Of a stretch of 64,000 nt of DNA, positions 51,101 through 62,764 are shown one piece after another. A model generated the notes under the pieces. That model was not told the origin of the DNA. It ran no database searches and saw only the letters and a program-made list of their open reading frames with translations. Numbering within the stretch: position 1 is the stretch's first letter; each line of letters begins with the position of its first letter. The translations under genes and the position numbers were made by a program. The stretch spans positions 7,696 through 71,695 of the forward strand of contig PDHQ01000040.1 in the NCBI GenBank assembly GCA_003339415.1, in the 5' to 3' direction. This DNA is from Ophiocordyceps camponoti-saundersi (nom. inval.) (Eukaryota; Ascomycota; Sordariomycetes; Hypocreales; Ophiocordycipitaceae).

Positions 51101-52342
51101 AGAAAAGCTATTATATAATTAAAGTTATTACTATTTACTTATAAGCTTAGCGCTTAACTTATTCTATAAAATAAATATCCTTAGCTATTTAGATAATATC
51201 TTATATTTCTATAAAACTTAAAGCTATTATAGCTTATTAAGTAATTATAATATATTAAAATTCTTAGTTAGCTATACTTATAATAAATTTTTAGATAATT
51301 ATACTAAGTATAGCTATTTTTAATAAGGGAAAGACTTATATAGCCGATACTTAGTTTTATCTTTTAATAAATTAAAATATTTAGTAAGTATAATTATAAT
51401 ATATTTAAAGTAACTTACTATCTTATTAGCTAAATATTATTAATACTTAAAGTTATTATAAGATATAATTTAAAATAAATTTTTCCTTAAGTAATATTTA
51501 TAAAACTTTTAAATTTACTTTAATTACTATATTATTCCTAATATTAATATAAATATTATAAAATAATATATTACTATTAATAAAATTAATAACTATACTT
51601 ACTAAGCTAATATTAATTACTTAGATCTTATTATTATAATAAGGTATATTTCTATTTAAGCGAATAAATATAAAATTAATTATTTCTAGCTAGTAATAAG
51701 CGCTATATATTTTATTAAACTTACTAATATCCGCTTATATTAGGGGCTTAATTTATCGGCCTTATTTACTATTTTAATAAGGTTAATCTTAGGAGGCTAT
51801 AAAGTTTAACTAATATTTACTTAAGGTATATATAGCTAATACTTTTATAATAATATTATTTAGAAAAATTAATTCTAAGTTATAAATAAAATAAGGTAAA
51901 GGATAAAACGCGAAAAATAAAAGCTAAATTAATTTAGTATATTTTAAAGGTTCTATATATATATATAAGGAAAAGGAAGAGAAAAAAAGTAAGATAATAA
52001 AAAATAGAAAAAAAAGCTAGCTCCTATCTTATTAAAAAAGGAGTTAATATAATTAATAAAGTAAAACTTATCTATTATCTCCTTTAATTAAGGTAAGTAG
52101 CGTAATAAGATTACCTTATTAATTTATATAATTTCTTAATTATTAAGCGAATTATTATTAGGAAAAAACTTAATTACTAAATAAGTAAATTAGTTAAAAA
52201 AGGGGTAAAAAGTAAAAATCTTAGCGATATTTTAAAAGCCTTAAGTTATTATTATATTAAGTTAAGTATAATCGTATTCCTAAGCGTATATAGTAATCGA
52301 TAATTAATACCTAAAAATTAATCCCCCCCCCCTATCTTAGTT

Positions 52343-52551
52343 ATTAGCTAAATAAGCTAACGATAGAGGGATTAAATAAACTAATTATAGGTATAAGAAA
52401 TAAGCTTAATACGAAGATTAATAAGTGCCCTTATTAATTAATATATATATATATCCTCTAGGAATAACTGCCCCCCTATATAGGTAGTTAAGCAAATATT
52501 AGTTATATAACTAGAATAACGCAATCCCCTTTTAACCTTCCCCCTCTAGCT
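52343..52551 (-). repeat. LTR (right copy) of the outer gypsy element
   Basis: Partner of 37218-37426. As pol reads on the minus strand, this is the 5' LTR. It ends 14 bp from the stop codon of the sulfate permease. A run of 10 C lies just inside the element at 52323-52332. Confidence 0.8.
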
Positions 52552-52565
52552 CCTACCTACCTAGG

Positions 52566-55251
52566 TCACTCCTCGGCGTTGACCAGCGCCGACTCGACGG
52601 CCTCCTGCAAGTCGAGGTGGAACAGGGGCCGGTTGAGCCCCTGCACAGCCACCGGTCTAGCACCGCCTCCGCCTCCGCCTCCACCTCCGCCTCCGTCTCC
52701 GCCGCCGATCTCGGCCCCCTCCTCAACTTCCATCGTCCGTCGGCGCTCGGTTCCGGCCGCGCTGCCGTCGTTGACGTCGGCGATGCTAAAGATGGTCTTC
52801 CACCGCGCCTCCGGATCCCTTCGCGGCGTCCGGTAGCCGAAACCGGCCGCGGCCAGGCTGCGCTTCGTCCATCGGGACCGGATGTGGGCAAAGTGCCAAT
52901 CCACCCGGTCCGGCGCCGCGTAGACGTCCAGCTGGTTACGCACATCGATGAGGGCCTGCGTCGCCGTCACGTCGACGTTGTTCACCGACGAGAAGTCCAG
53001 GATGATGGCCTTGAGAGTCGGCCGCTCGTCGGCGACGTCGTCCTTGGCCGTGCGTGGCGACGTGTCGTTCCATGCACGATCCTTGTTCCTGATGAGCCCC
53101 TTGTTCTTCTTCCGTCACAGCACGGCGAACTTTTCCATGGGGGATTTACTCTCAACGTACCTTGAGGGAGCCCAGCGTGCTGGCGTCCGTCCGTCTCGTC
53201 TCGCGAAAGATGGTGTCGGTGAGCTGGCCTAGGGACCGCGACGCGTTGGGGTAGTTGAAACCCTGTGCGAAGCTGTAGATGAAGATGCCCGGGTGGGGAC
53301 TCTGCAGCGTCACACTCGGATTCGACCCGTCTTCGTGACGAAGCGGCAAAAAGCCGGTGCGGAGCGAAACCTCCGACTCGTCCGCGACGGCCTCCTCCTG
53401 ACCGTCTCCCGCCTTGCTGTCGCCCGGCACGGCCATTGCGGTGCGGACGCGCACAAGCCCCAGGACGCGGCCGTTGCTGAGGAAGAGACGCCAGACGAGG
53501 ATGGCAAAGGACATGCCGACGGCGACGTAGATGCCCGTCTCGATGTTGCTGAAGACGGCGGCCAGCACGCCGGCGGAGAAGATGACGACCTCGAGCGGCG
53601 ATACGCGCCAGAACTGCATCACAACCGCCGGCGGCGTCAGCACGTCACAGACGGCGTGGATGATGACGGCCGCCAGCGCCGAGTTGGGGATGTAGAAGAA
53701 GACGCTGGTCAGGGCGTAGAGCGCCAGCAGCACCACCCCGGCGGTGATGACGCCGGCAAAGGGGGTCCGGACCCCGGCCTTGGACTTGATGGCGGTGCGC
53801 GAAAAGGAGCCGGTGGCGGGATAGGCGCCGAGGAAAGGACCCAATACGTTGCTGACGCCGATGGCCACCAGCTCTTGGGACGGGTTGATGACGTAGTTGT
53901 TGATGCGGCCAAACGACTTTGATATGGAAATGTGTTCGATGAGCATGACGATGACGGCCGCGGGGAGCTCCGACGCCATCGTGCTCAAGATGGCCGAGTT
54001 GATCTCCGGTACGGCGGCGTGCTGGAAGCCTGCCATCATGTAACATTCAGTCGACTTATGTCGGAGCGCCTTGACTCGATTCTCACTCTCATCACACTCT
54101 CTCCCTCACCTCGCGGCACATCTTTTATGATGCTGAACCTCGGCTTATCCCTGTGCCGGATGTTGACGGCGGCGCTGATGCCGGTGTAGAGGCAAATGAC
54201 GAATACGGTGCGCAGGGTGGAGAGGAAGAAGTAAAGCTTGGCGCGGCGCGGCTGGCGTTGAGCCATGCGCGAGCAGAATATGCGGATGGAGTAGAGCATG
54301 AAGAGGGCCGTCAGGCCCATGGCGGCGTCGAGGCGGGCCGTCGGCAGGTGACGTAGGGTATCGATGATGAGGCGATAGGTGGGGGAGCGGACGTCGACGC
54401 CTTGAACGCCCAGGAGTTTGGGCACCTGTCCGCTGGCGATGTTGAGGGCGGACCCGGTCATGAAGGCGCAAATGGCCGGCAAAGGGATGAACTCGACGAG
54501 CCAGCCTAGGCGAGCGAGGCCGAGGATAAGGATGATGAGGCCGGTGATGAGGGCCAGGGCCGAGGCGACGACGTGACCCTCGACCTCTGGGATTTCCTCC
54601 CTGGCACGAAGGACGACGTTGCCAGTGATGAGGGACATGACGGCGACGGGCTATTCGAGTAACCAAGGGGGGTAAAGGTTAGCAACAATTCTCGACTTGC
54701 ATGAGGAGGAAGAAGGGGGCGGGGGAAGAAGAGGAGGGGCGGGGGAGGGGGTTGCCAACGCCGATGGTGATGTCCTTTGAGGTCGCAAATGCCCAATACA
54801 CGACGACGCCCATGAAGGACGTGTAGAGGCCATACTCGACCGGCAGCTGAGCCAGCTGAGCATAAGCCATGCCTTGAGGGACGACGACGGCTCCCACGGT
54901 GATGCCTGTGATGAAGTACGGGCGGTAAGGTGATGAATCGCGTCAGCCGGGCCGAAGATGATGATGACGACGACGACGACAACAACTGAGATGGGGAAAC
55001 GCACCGGCAACGAGGTCGCCAAAAAGCCAACCCAAGTTATACTTATAAATCCAATGAATAAAGGGAAAAAGACTGCTGAAATAATGGACGACATCGCGGC
55101 CCGAAGGCACCAACTCGGTAAGGAACTCGCCGACAGAAGGATCGCGATCGACATAGACGTCGGCATTGATCAACGACGGCACACGGTCATGGCGAACAAC
55201 CGGTGCCACGCCAATCGCCTCGGCCAGTCGATCCTTGAGTTTGGAGCCCAT
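52566..55251 (-). CDS. SulP-family sulfate permease with STAS domain
   Basis: High-affinity sulfate importer of the plasma membrane (SLC26/SulP family; fungal CYS-13/CYS-14, Sul1/Sul2). Five exons: 55251-55005, 54905-54760, 54650-54110, 54029-53161 and about 53108-52566; frame is kept throughout, about 781 residues. Membrane core signatures: [41 protein letters not shown], then VAVMSLITGNVV, PLPAICAFMTGSALNIASGQ, and EHISISKSFGRINNYVINPSQELVAIGVSNVLG. The STAS domain begins near residue 555 (GIFIYSFAQGFNYPNAS), with DFSSVNNVDVTATQAL in the last exon and a poly-Gly insertion near the end. Two splice sites are unusual: donor GTTGGC (54759) and an AAG acceptor (53106-53109). Frame is open, so I call it functional. 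A retroelement begins 14 bp after the stop; copia lies 1.77 kb upstream. Confidence 0.93.
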
Positions 55252-57018
55252 GATGGTTCATGGACGAGTGAAGAGACGAAGCAACATGACGATTAGGACG
55301 ACGGGGATGGTTTTTATTTTCTGTTGGTGTGTGTGGGAGAGAGAGTGTGTGTGTGAGTGCGTTTTCAGTTGCCGCCGCCAATGGCTTATGATGTTTTATA
55401 TTGGTATTTTTTTTTGGGTAATTCCCTCTCTTTTTTTTCTCTCTCTTCTCTGTGTTTCCCCTGCTCGTTAGAGACAGACGCTGGAAGAGGAAGAGGAGGA
55501 GGTGGAGGTGGTGGTGGTGGTGGCTGGCTGGCTGGCTTCGTCAGATGTGCCACAAGATTGCGTGCTTCAGCTAGTCGTCACTCAGTCAGCCGCGCCGCCC
55601 CCCTTCGTTTCTTCCACCCCTCTCTTTCCCCTCCCCCCGACTTCAAGCCGGGGTCGCGGAGAATATCATGCTGTTTGAGAGAGAGAGAGAGAGAGAGAGT
55701 GTGTGTGAGGGAGGGAGGGAGGTAGGTGAGGGGGAGAGAGGAGGGGTGGGAGAGGGGTTTGGGAAAGGATGGATCGACAATTGTATGTATGGATGTATGT
55801 ATATGTAGTAGTGAGATGGGAAAGAAGAAGGGGAAAAGCCAATGAGATGAGATGGAAGAGAGAATTAGAGAGAGAGAGAGACAGAGAGAGAGAGAGACGC
55901 ATAAAGAAGGAAAGTAGAAAAAGTTAATACTCCCATACGAATGGTATCCTCAGAGGCAAAATGCAACAGCGGGAGAGAGGGAGAGAGAAAAAGGCTATTC
56001 CCATCTCTGCCGTGTTGTTGGCTCAAGCATGCATCCCATCCCATCCCATCCATCCCATCCATCCATCCATCCATCCATAGGTAGGTAGGAACTGTCCCGC
56101 TCGCCGCCCTGCATGATGCATTTCTACATACATACATACATGTGGTCGCCGGTACGAGGTAATTTTGATTCACTTACTTACTGCCCAACGGCCCCCCCCA
56201 TAGCTCGCTTCAGAGGCGGGAAAAGCAGAGAGAGAGAGGAAGAGATGCGGAGACACACCCGTTTCCCGACACCGTGTTTCACTCTCTATCTGGATGCCAC
56301 GAAAACACAGCCCAAGTCGCGTTATGCCGTGACCTTTGTCGAGATGAAGCGGAAGATTTAAAGTTCCGTCAATCAGATTCCAATTATAGGTGCGACTTGA
56401 CATTAATAAACAAGCAAAAAAAAACAAGAGACAGTGGAAACGGCAGAAAATGAATCTGCCTACATACAGGGAGGGACGCCCTCACCGATGGGATCCTTGC
56501 CTGCCTATCTTTCTGCGCCAAGCCGAGCCGTGAACAGTAGAAAACCCTTGACGGAGTCACAGAGGCCTGGGTCAGAGATATGACAGAGCATGAGGCTCAA
56601 AATATCGGTAGTGGGTTCGTTACAGTGTGTGATGTACTGTAACTAACATCAACACTGCTAACATGGGTATTTTAATGTTTGCAGCCCTGCCGGGCGCACT
56701 ATGAAGCCAAAAATCATCCATGAATACACCTGGTAGGTAGGCAGCTTCCATGGCTTGGCGAGAAGATGGAGAAGAGAATCTGAGGAAGAAGAGGAGTAGG
56801 AGGCTGTGAAGCCGCAGAGATGTTACCGCTGCGACACAACAGTTGTAGTATCCCACCGGACACTCGTGCTCAAAGAATTGGCTATCGCCGGCTATCTCCC
56901 CATCCCCCGGTCTCGTCTGGAGGCTGTATGTATGTATGTTTCCATACTATGACGCCATTCAACAGGGGCGGGAAGCGGGGATGGAGGGGGGTTAATGGGG
57001 GGGGTTTTATTTGTTTAT
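55252..57018. other. Upstream region of the sulfate permease
   Basis: No gene recognised. Contains GA microsatellites (about 55675-55699 and 55866-55893), a GGT/GGCT-rich stretch near 55500-55540, a CCAT tetranucleotide run (56032-56080), ATGT runs and ordinary-GC sequence. It ends in TTTAT, the left duplication of the copia element. Confidence 0.6.
57014..57018. repeat. Target-site duplication TTTAT, left
   Basis: Immediately precedes the left copia LTR. The same TTTAT follows the right LTR at 62915-62919. Confidence 0.88.
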
Positions 57019-57168
57019 TATGGTGACACAAGGTGGGCACAGGCCATCGGGTGGGTGCACTGATGTGTGTGTATTATGTGTGTGCTAGGTCTAGGCTAGG
57101 ATGGCTAGGCTAGGTTGTGTGCCGGTGGGCGAGGTCTAGCGGGGCTGGTCACGTGAACCCCCTCAACA
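57019..57168 (-). repeat. 3' LTR of the copia element (150 bp)
   Basis: On the minus strand it starts TGTTGAGG and ends CACCATA. It carries CTAGG repeats and a TG-rich stretch. Appears identical to 62765-62914. Confidence 0.93.
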
Positions 57169-57177
57169 CCCCCCTTC
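57169..57177 (-). other. Polypurine tract of the copia element
   Basis: On the minus strand GAAGGGGGG directly abuts the TG of the 3' LTR, the position required for plus-strand priming. Confidence 0.8.
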
Positions 57178-58429
57178 AGGCCCGCTCAAACGAGCGGAAA
57201 ATAGTCATCCCGTGCCGCAAAGCGCGGAAAACAACAAAACAGCAAAAACAGCGTTTTTGGGCTTTTCTCAAAGGGCCGGCAAAGGGCTCAAATAGCTCAA
57301 AAACGCAATAAAAAACAGGATCTAAGAGATCAAATTAGGTCCCGGATAGGGTTATTCCGTTCCGGATCGGTCGATTAGTGAAGGAAATAGCAGAAAACAG
57401 CAGGAATAGGCCTCTCTGAGCCACTCTCAAGGGGCCTTAAATAGGTTGATCTGAGCCGTTAAGAAGGTTAAATTGAGCCGTTGAGAGGGGTCAAAACGCC
57501 TATATAAAGGGTATTAAGAGGCCTGATTTGAAGGAAAATTCCTCTTCAGGCTAGGGGCCAAAGATAGGCTATAAGCCTCACGGTGGTGTGTATGTATGTG
57601 GAGAGAGGCATCGTCATTCGCATCGCTTGGCAGGGAAATACCGCCAAAGTCGTGCGAGTCAATATGTCTGATGGCAAGGGGCCTAAAGGTGCCTGCTATT
57701 GATGCTTTTAAGGCCGTAATAATCGCTTAGAGGCGTGTTAAAGGGCATATATCGCGGGATCGGTGGCGGCACGAAGCCGGGCTAACGATAGGGCTGATGA
57801 TCGCGACATGCCTTATCCGTCCTCTCTTAATCGATGCCTGCCTCTCCAGAACGATCCGTCCCGTCTTGATCGATGGCCGCAGCGCGACGCTAATCACTCT
57901 TCTTCCTCAAGATCCCCCCTTCAGGTACGGGATCCCCCGGTAATAGAAATCTCATACTATATTGTTTGTTAGTCTTTCGATTCGATCGATCGGTTCGTTC
58001 GGTATCGGTGCCATCGTTGTCGGGTGGCATAAGGGTATCGCGGGCTTTGTTGTCGGGCGCCCCAGGCTTGTCTGATAGCGCACGAGGGCTGCCCTTTATA
58101 TTGTTTTTAGCCTTAGAGGGCAAGATCGTAATCTTCGGGTCGGAAAGATATAATATATAGACGAATTTAGCGTGTTAGAGGCGCTATAGAGGCTTTATGA
58201 GGCTATCTGCGGCTATATCGGCTATGCCGATATGCTAGATCGTGAAGAATCGCTTTTCCACGCGATTAATAACCTATTTATATCGTATATTAATATACCT
58301 TATTCGGGCTGCTTTAAACTTATTAAGGGCGATAGCTTTAGCGTTAAGGCTATCGGTAAACATAATTATAGGCGTCTATTACTGCGGCAGCTTTAAGTTT
58401 TTAAGAATCTCGTTTATCTAGATTAGGCT

Positions 58430-58800
58430 TATGCTTACAGGCGTTAAATTAATAAATTCGGCCTCCGTTAACGATAGCGTTATAAGCGTCTGCCGTTTCG
58501 ATTTCCAGTGTACGGGGCCTATACTAACGAAAACGATATATCCGGCTATCGAGTATCTTATATGCAAATTATCTGCAAAAAAGGTATCTGCAAAGATACG
58601 AGGTTTTAAATCTTAAGGGCTATAAGCACCTCCGAGCGTAAGGCCTAGGCTCTTCGTGCCGTGAAGGTATCGCATCAAATTCTTCTATATAAGAAGGTGC
58701 GAGGCGGTCGGATTAAGGTTACCTTCGCATAATTTACTATTCGTGAAGGCTAAGTTAGGCCTTATGCCGTTAGAGAGATAATTTATGCTACCTATCCTCT
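58430..58800 (-). pseudogene. Copia RNase H region
   Basis: Minus-strand frame shows GSINYLSNGIRPNLAF, NLMRYLHGTKSLGLTLGG (family LRYLKGTxxxGL) and, near 58515-58450, VHWKSKRQTLITLSLTEAEF (family WKSKKQ...LSSTEAEY). These are diagnostic for copia RNase H. Stops interrupt the middle, but Trp and Glu of the signature are intact. Confidence 0.85.
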
Positions 58801-58959
58801 TTAGCTATTCTTTTTAAGGTATCGCGAGCGGCTATATCTTCTAATTAGCGGGTATTTTAACCTTAGGCGGCTAGGGCGTTTGTACGGCGTTCGTGACGCC
58901 TTCGCCGAACAATTCGAGTATTTTAGTGGTGTATTTCTCTTAGTGCACGCAGATTATGT

Positions 58960-59640
58960 GCGTAGCACGGTTCCTGCGGAATTGCAAGCCTAAGAAGGTG
59001 GTAGGTTCGCCTAAGTCGCGCAGATCCCACAATTCCTTTAAAATGCCCTTTCCCTTATCTATAAGAGCGGCTATAGGCGCTACAATTATAGCATCGTTAA
59101 CGTAAAGGAGTATAATAAATCCCTTAGGGTATATATAGATATAGAACTCGGATTTAAGTTGCTGCTATCTACGGCGTTTAAGGGCCTCGCTAGCGTAGGT
59201 AAACTATATCGCGGGAGATAACTTAAGGCCGTATAGGGCTCGATTAAGCCTATATACTCGATTCGTGCCGTCTTCGAAGAGATACGGCTAATCGACGAAA
59301 AATTCCTCCTAATAAGGGGCGTTTACGAACGCGTTAATAACGTTAAATTATTACTATTCGAGATCTTAGGAGGCCACGATCGACAGGAACACTCGAACGG
59401 AAAAGAGGTGTGCAATAGCGGCGTAGAGGTCCTCGATAGAGTGCAAGGCCTCTTCTTTATCCCCTCTCACGCACTAGCGTGCTTTGGCAATCATAGCTTT
59501 GTTCTCGGGCGTTTTTATCGTAAATACCTATTTGCCGGGTAGAACTTGCTTACCGATAGGCCGATTAATAAGATCCTAGGTATATCGACTGTGTAGAGCT
59601 TTAATTTCGGTATTTATCGCTGGGCGCTAATAGGAGAGAT
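58960..59640 (-). pseudogene. Copia reverse transcriptase, inactivated
   Basis: Minus-strand frame reads VLPGK-stop-VFTIKT (family KWVFxxK with Trp to TAG), KAR-stop-CVRGDKEE, FNVINAF (family Q[FI]DVxxAF with Asp to Asn), LNRALYGLKLSPAI (family LxKALYGLKQSPR) and LLYVNDAIIV. The catalytic YVDD is YVND at 59104-59093 (AAC for GAC/GAT). Several stops, so inactive. Confidence 0.9.
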
Positions 59641-60346
59641 AATCGGATCGCTTGCGGATATCCTACTAGCCCTTAGGCGTCGATAGCATCAGAACGTTAA
59701 ACACGGCGTTAATCGGAAGGACGAAGTCGGGAATCTCTGCCTCTTCTTCGTCGATATCGCGGAAGACGGCGTTAGCAGCAGAATTAGCTATGGCTGCCGT
59801 CGCTAATCGGGTCTTTCGATTAGTTGCAGGTATCGTAGTCTTATTCCTCGGCTTAGCCTGCGGAGGAGCTTCTTTGTCGGCCAAATCGTTAAATCGGGCG
59901 CCGGGCGTCTGATTAGGCGTAAGGAATTATATCGTGTTAGGAGGCGTAGCCGGCTCTTCGGATTAAGAAGGGCCTGCGGTTTTGTCACCTAAATTAGGTG
60001 CGTTTCCCGCCTCAGGGTCACTGGCAGGCTCTTGTGAGCCTCGATCGCCAGGACGATCGTGATTTTCATCGTGATTGTTGTTGTTGATGTCGTTAGGTCC
60101 GAATCGGAAGAATTCATCTTTATTAAGTTAATCTTCCTGATCTTCCTTAATCTCGGGCTCTGCGACGTATTTGACTGTTTGATTAAGGTCTAGATTAGCC
60201 GGATCGTGGAATCTAACGTCTCGAGCCCTGATAATCTTGTCTTCGTCGGGCAGATAGATCTTGTAGATATGCCCGTGAAGGCCTTCTATGCCGACGAGGC
60301 GGCCTTCCTTAGCTCGAGGGGCTATTTTAGCGCTCTGAATCCTATG

Positions 60347-60640
60347 TTAGGGAGGGATAACGACGTATGCCTTATAACCCCACGATCGTATATATTTAAT
60401 CGAATATTTATACGGAACGCGGATCGCGGCTATCACTATCTCGATAGGGCTCTGATTCTTCGGGTTGGTCGACGATGGCAGCATATTCTGCATATAGGCG
60501 CTGGAGTCGATGAAGAATGGCCACAGCTTCTCGGGCAGCTTCGTCTCGATGCAAATAGCTCTCGTAGCCTCTATGAGGGTGCGGCCGGCACGCTCGGCTC
60601 TGCCGTTCTGGGCAGGAGTATAAGGGGCACAGAATCGCAA
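60347..60640 (-). pseudogene. Copia integrase core, C-terminal part, still open
   Basis: About 98 codons without a stop: FCAPYTPAQNGRAERAGRTL matches the YTPxQNGxAER block containing the catalytic Glu of copia integrases. LPEKLWPFFIDSSAYMQN and SWGYKAYV (family VFGCxAYV, Cys to Tyr) follow. It is the best-preserved part of the element. Confidence 0.9.
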
Positions 60641-60892
60641 GATGAAGCCCTCGTTAGCGGCCTAAGCCTTAATCTTTTGTTGCGTGAATTTAAGGGCATT
60701 GTCGAAGCCTATTACTTGAATGCGGCAGCCGCCGGCAGTGGCGTTAACGCTGCGTTTCCACGCTTTGAGCCGTTTAAAGGCTTTATCACGGGTCTTCGTA
60801 AAGAGAACCTAGTGATAGTTGGTGTAGGTATCGATTCCGTAAAGCGTATACCGATAACCCTTATGGGCTGTTGGAGAATGTTAGATATAATC

Positions 60893-61084
60893 CTAGAAGA
60901 CATATTGTAGGAAACTCGTAGGTAGAATAGCGGGATCTCGACTGATCACGGCATCTGCTTTTCTAAGTTGGCAGGCTCGGCAGTGGAATGATTCGAAGGT
61001 GTTCTTCTTAATCGTGAGGCCGGATTTGCGGCAGGCCTCGAGGATCCTATCTTTGCCTGCGTGCCTAAGGCGTCGATATATCAC
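60893..61084 (-). pseudogene. GAG-pre-integrase domain of the copia element
   Basis: Frame reads YRRLRHAGKDRILEACRKSGLTI ... FHCRACQLRKA. This is the usual (W/L)HRRLGHxG...C..C...K zinc-binding head before copia integrases, with HRR to YRR and G to R changes. Confidence 0.85.
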
Positions 61085-61456
61085 TATATAATCGACTTCT
61101 TTTTCTTTTATAGGTAAGGCAGCTATTATAAGAGGCTTCTATGCCTTGGCTCCCGTGATATTAGCAACGCCGCCGATCTAAGAGAGGTGGCAGACGGTGC
61201 GTCCTCGTTATTAAAGGCGCATGCCTTCGCCATTAATGCGGATTTCCTTACGATTAAGCTAATCGGCGGAGACGAGATTGACTGGGATATCTATACTATA
61301 GAATACCTCTTTAAATATGATCGAATAGCCGTTAGAAGCGTTAATCGTGATAGTGCCTTGGCCGTAGTAGAATAAGGGCTTGCTATTCGATGCCGTGAGA
61401 TAACGAGGGCTATCAAATTCTTCGTAGTGATTAAACTATCCCTTATTATTAAAAAG

Positions 61457-61480
61457 GTGCAAGGCATAGCTAGTATCGAT
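61457..61480 (-). pseudogene. Copia protease active-site region, DTG now DTS
   Basis: Minus-strand IDTSYALHLFNN corresponds to the DTGAxxH block of copia protease. Gly is Ser (AGC from GGC). Downstream SPRYLTASNSKPL and the VEV-type beta strands are recognisable, and a CWVLHPELRP gag zinc-finger tail lies upstream. Confidence 0.8.
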
Positions 61481-62751
61481 AACTATAGCGTTCTATAAAA
61501 TAGGGTCATCGCGACCTTTAAGGGCAGCATTAATAACACAAGCTACGGTGCTCTTCCCTGCCGATATTATATCCGCGCTGCCACCTACGGAACTCACGTT
61601 GCTATTCCTGCGTTACCTAGGAATAGGTGGCGGCCGGAGCTCGGGGTGGAGAACCCAGCATTACTCCTTCGAGTGAATATAACCTCCTAGATAGATGTTA
61701 TAGCCGCAGCAAGAGAGGGTCATGATCTCGTTCGTTATGTTCGTACGCTTCGGCATATAGGGCACGATGCGTGTCTCCGAGTTCGATGACGATGGCTTCG
61801 GCTTATTATTGTTGTTGCTATTACCCTTATTCTCCGGCTTCTTCTTCTAAGGTTGATTCTGTGTCACGGAAAGTGCCTTTCCGCTCGATAAGTCGCGGCT
61901 TATCTCGAAGTTAGCGATTCGTAATAAAATATGCGTATTAATATCGTTAAAAGATAACCTAGAAGGGCTATCTATATCGTGATCCCACTTCTTAGCGATA
62001 ACGGGGCATAGGGTTTAGATGGCATTAATAGCTTTCTAAGCGTAGATATATGGCATCTCTTTGAAATTGGCCCCTATATCTTTATCCGTAATAATCTGGT
62101 TCTAGAGGCCTTGAAGGTCCTTCTTAAAGGCTCTCTAACCTTTAATTATATCGTCTTTTAGCTTAAGCTGATACTAACGTTAAAGAACGTGTCGAGGTTA
62201 TATCTTCGTTAATACTTTAGCCTATTTCTTAGCTAAGAGATAGATGTCGTATGCCGTAGTGTTTTTATCCTAGCTAAGCCGGGTAATGCCACTAATAGCT
62301 TTACCGGAAAGGGACTATAAGACGATTCCTACGGCAATCTCTATTTTATCGTTATATTTAATAGCTTTATCTTTATCGACGGGTCGGGTCGGAACCTTAT
62401 TATCGAAGATAAATAGTTTCACCCTATTAATTCGGGCTACCGCTATAAGAGATCTATACCACTTAATATAGCTTACGGCGCCCTTAAGCTTCGTGCTACT
62501 AAAGGACGAAGATATCTTATTCTATTATTCGTTATATTTTGCGCTTTTTCTTATTGTTTTGTATTATGCCTCCGGATCGAGAAGGCTAGTTAAATTTTTC
62601 GCTACTAAAATTAGTGCAAAATGATTTTCTTCGTTTTTATTCTACGTGTGGAATTTTCCGTCATACTGCAGCGCTCCGAATCAATCAAATAAGCCTAAAA
62701 GCAGGAAAATGAAGGTATCGTGAACTTCAGCGTAGCGGAAGCGTATTAGAA

Positions 62752-62764
62752 GGCGCTCATAACC
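62752..62764 (-). other. Primer-binding site matching the initiator tRNA-Met anticodon arm
   Basis: Directly inside the 5' LTR the minus strand reads GGTTATGAGCGCC. Its complement contains GCTCATAACC, the anticodon loop and 3' stem of fungal initiator tRNA-Met (CAT anticodon). Copia-type elements are known to prime from an internal half of this tRNA. Confidence 0.75.

Larger units (their letters stand above)
37218..52551 (-). mobile_element. Outer Ty3/gypsy LTR retrotransposon, RIP-destroyed, with a nested element
   Basis: AT-rich block with a sharp boundary to GC-rich DNA on both sides and no sizeable open frame on either strand. It is bounded by direct repeats of about 209 bp (37218-37426 and about 52343-52551). 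About twelve differences between these are all C/T or G/A transitions. A possible CCTACC duplication flanks it (37212-37217 and 52552-52557), but the site is low-complexity. Minus-strand pol remains are readable: a reverse-transcriptase catalytic relic YIND (from YxDD) at 48012-48001, and about 250-350 bp further along an LGVIGLYRR-type block near 47760-47660, which is the Ty3/gypsy RT-RNase H junction. Orientation is therefore minus, with its 5' LTR next to the sulfate permease. Without the nested insert it is about 9.3 kb. No gag is clearly readable. Confidence 0.8.

Noticed and set aside
37218..52551. AT-rich ORF-free block as a centromere, organelle insert or horizontally acquired island
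   Set aside because: LTR pairs, target duplications and gypsy pol relics, with transition-only differences, explain it as RIP-mutated retroelements.
56104..56125. CYS3-like bZIP site (CATGATGCAT) upstream of the sulfate permease
   Set aside because: It lacks one base of the ATGRYRYCAT consensus and lies about 850 bp away; not strong enough to report.
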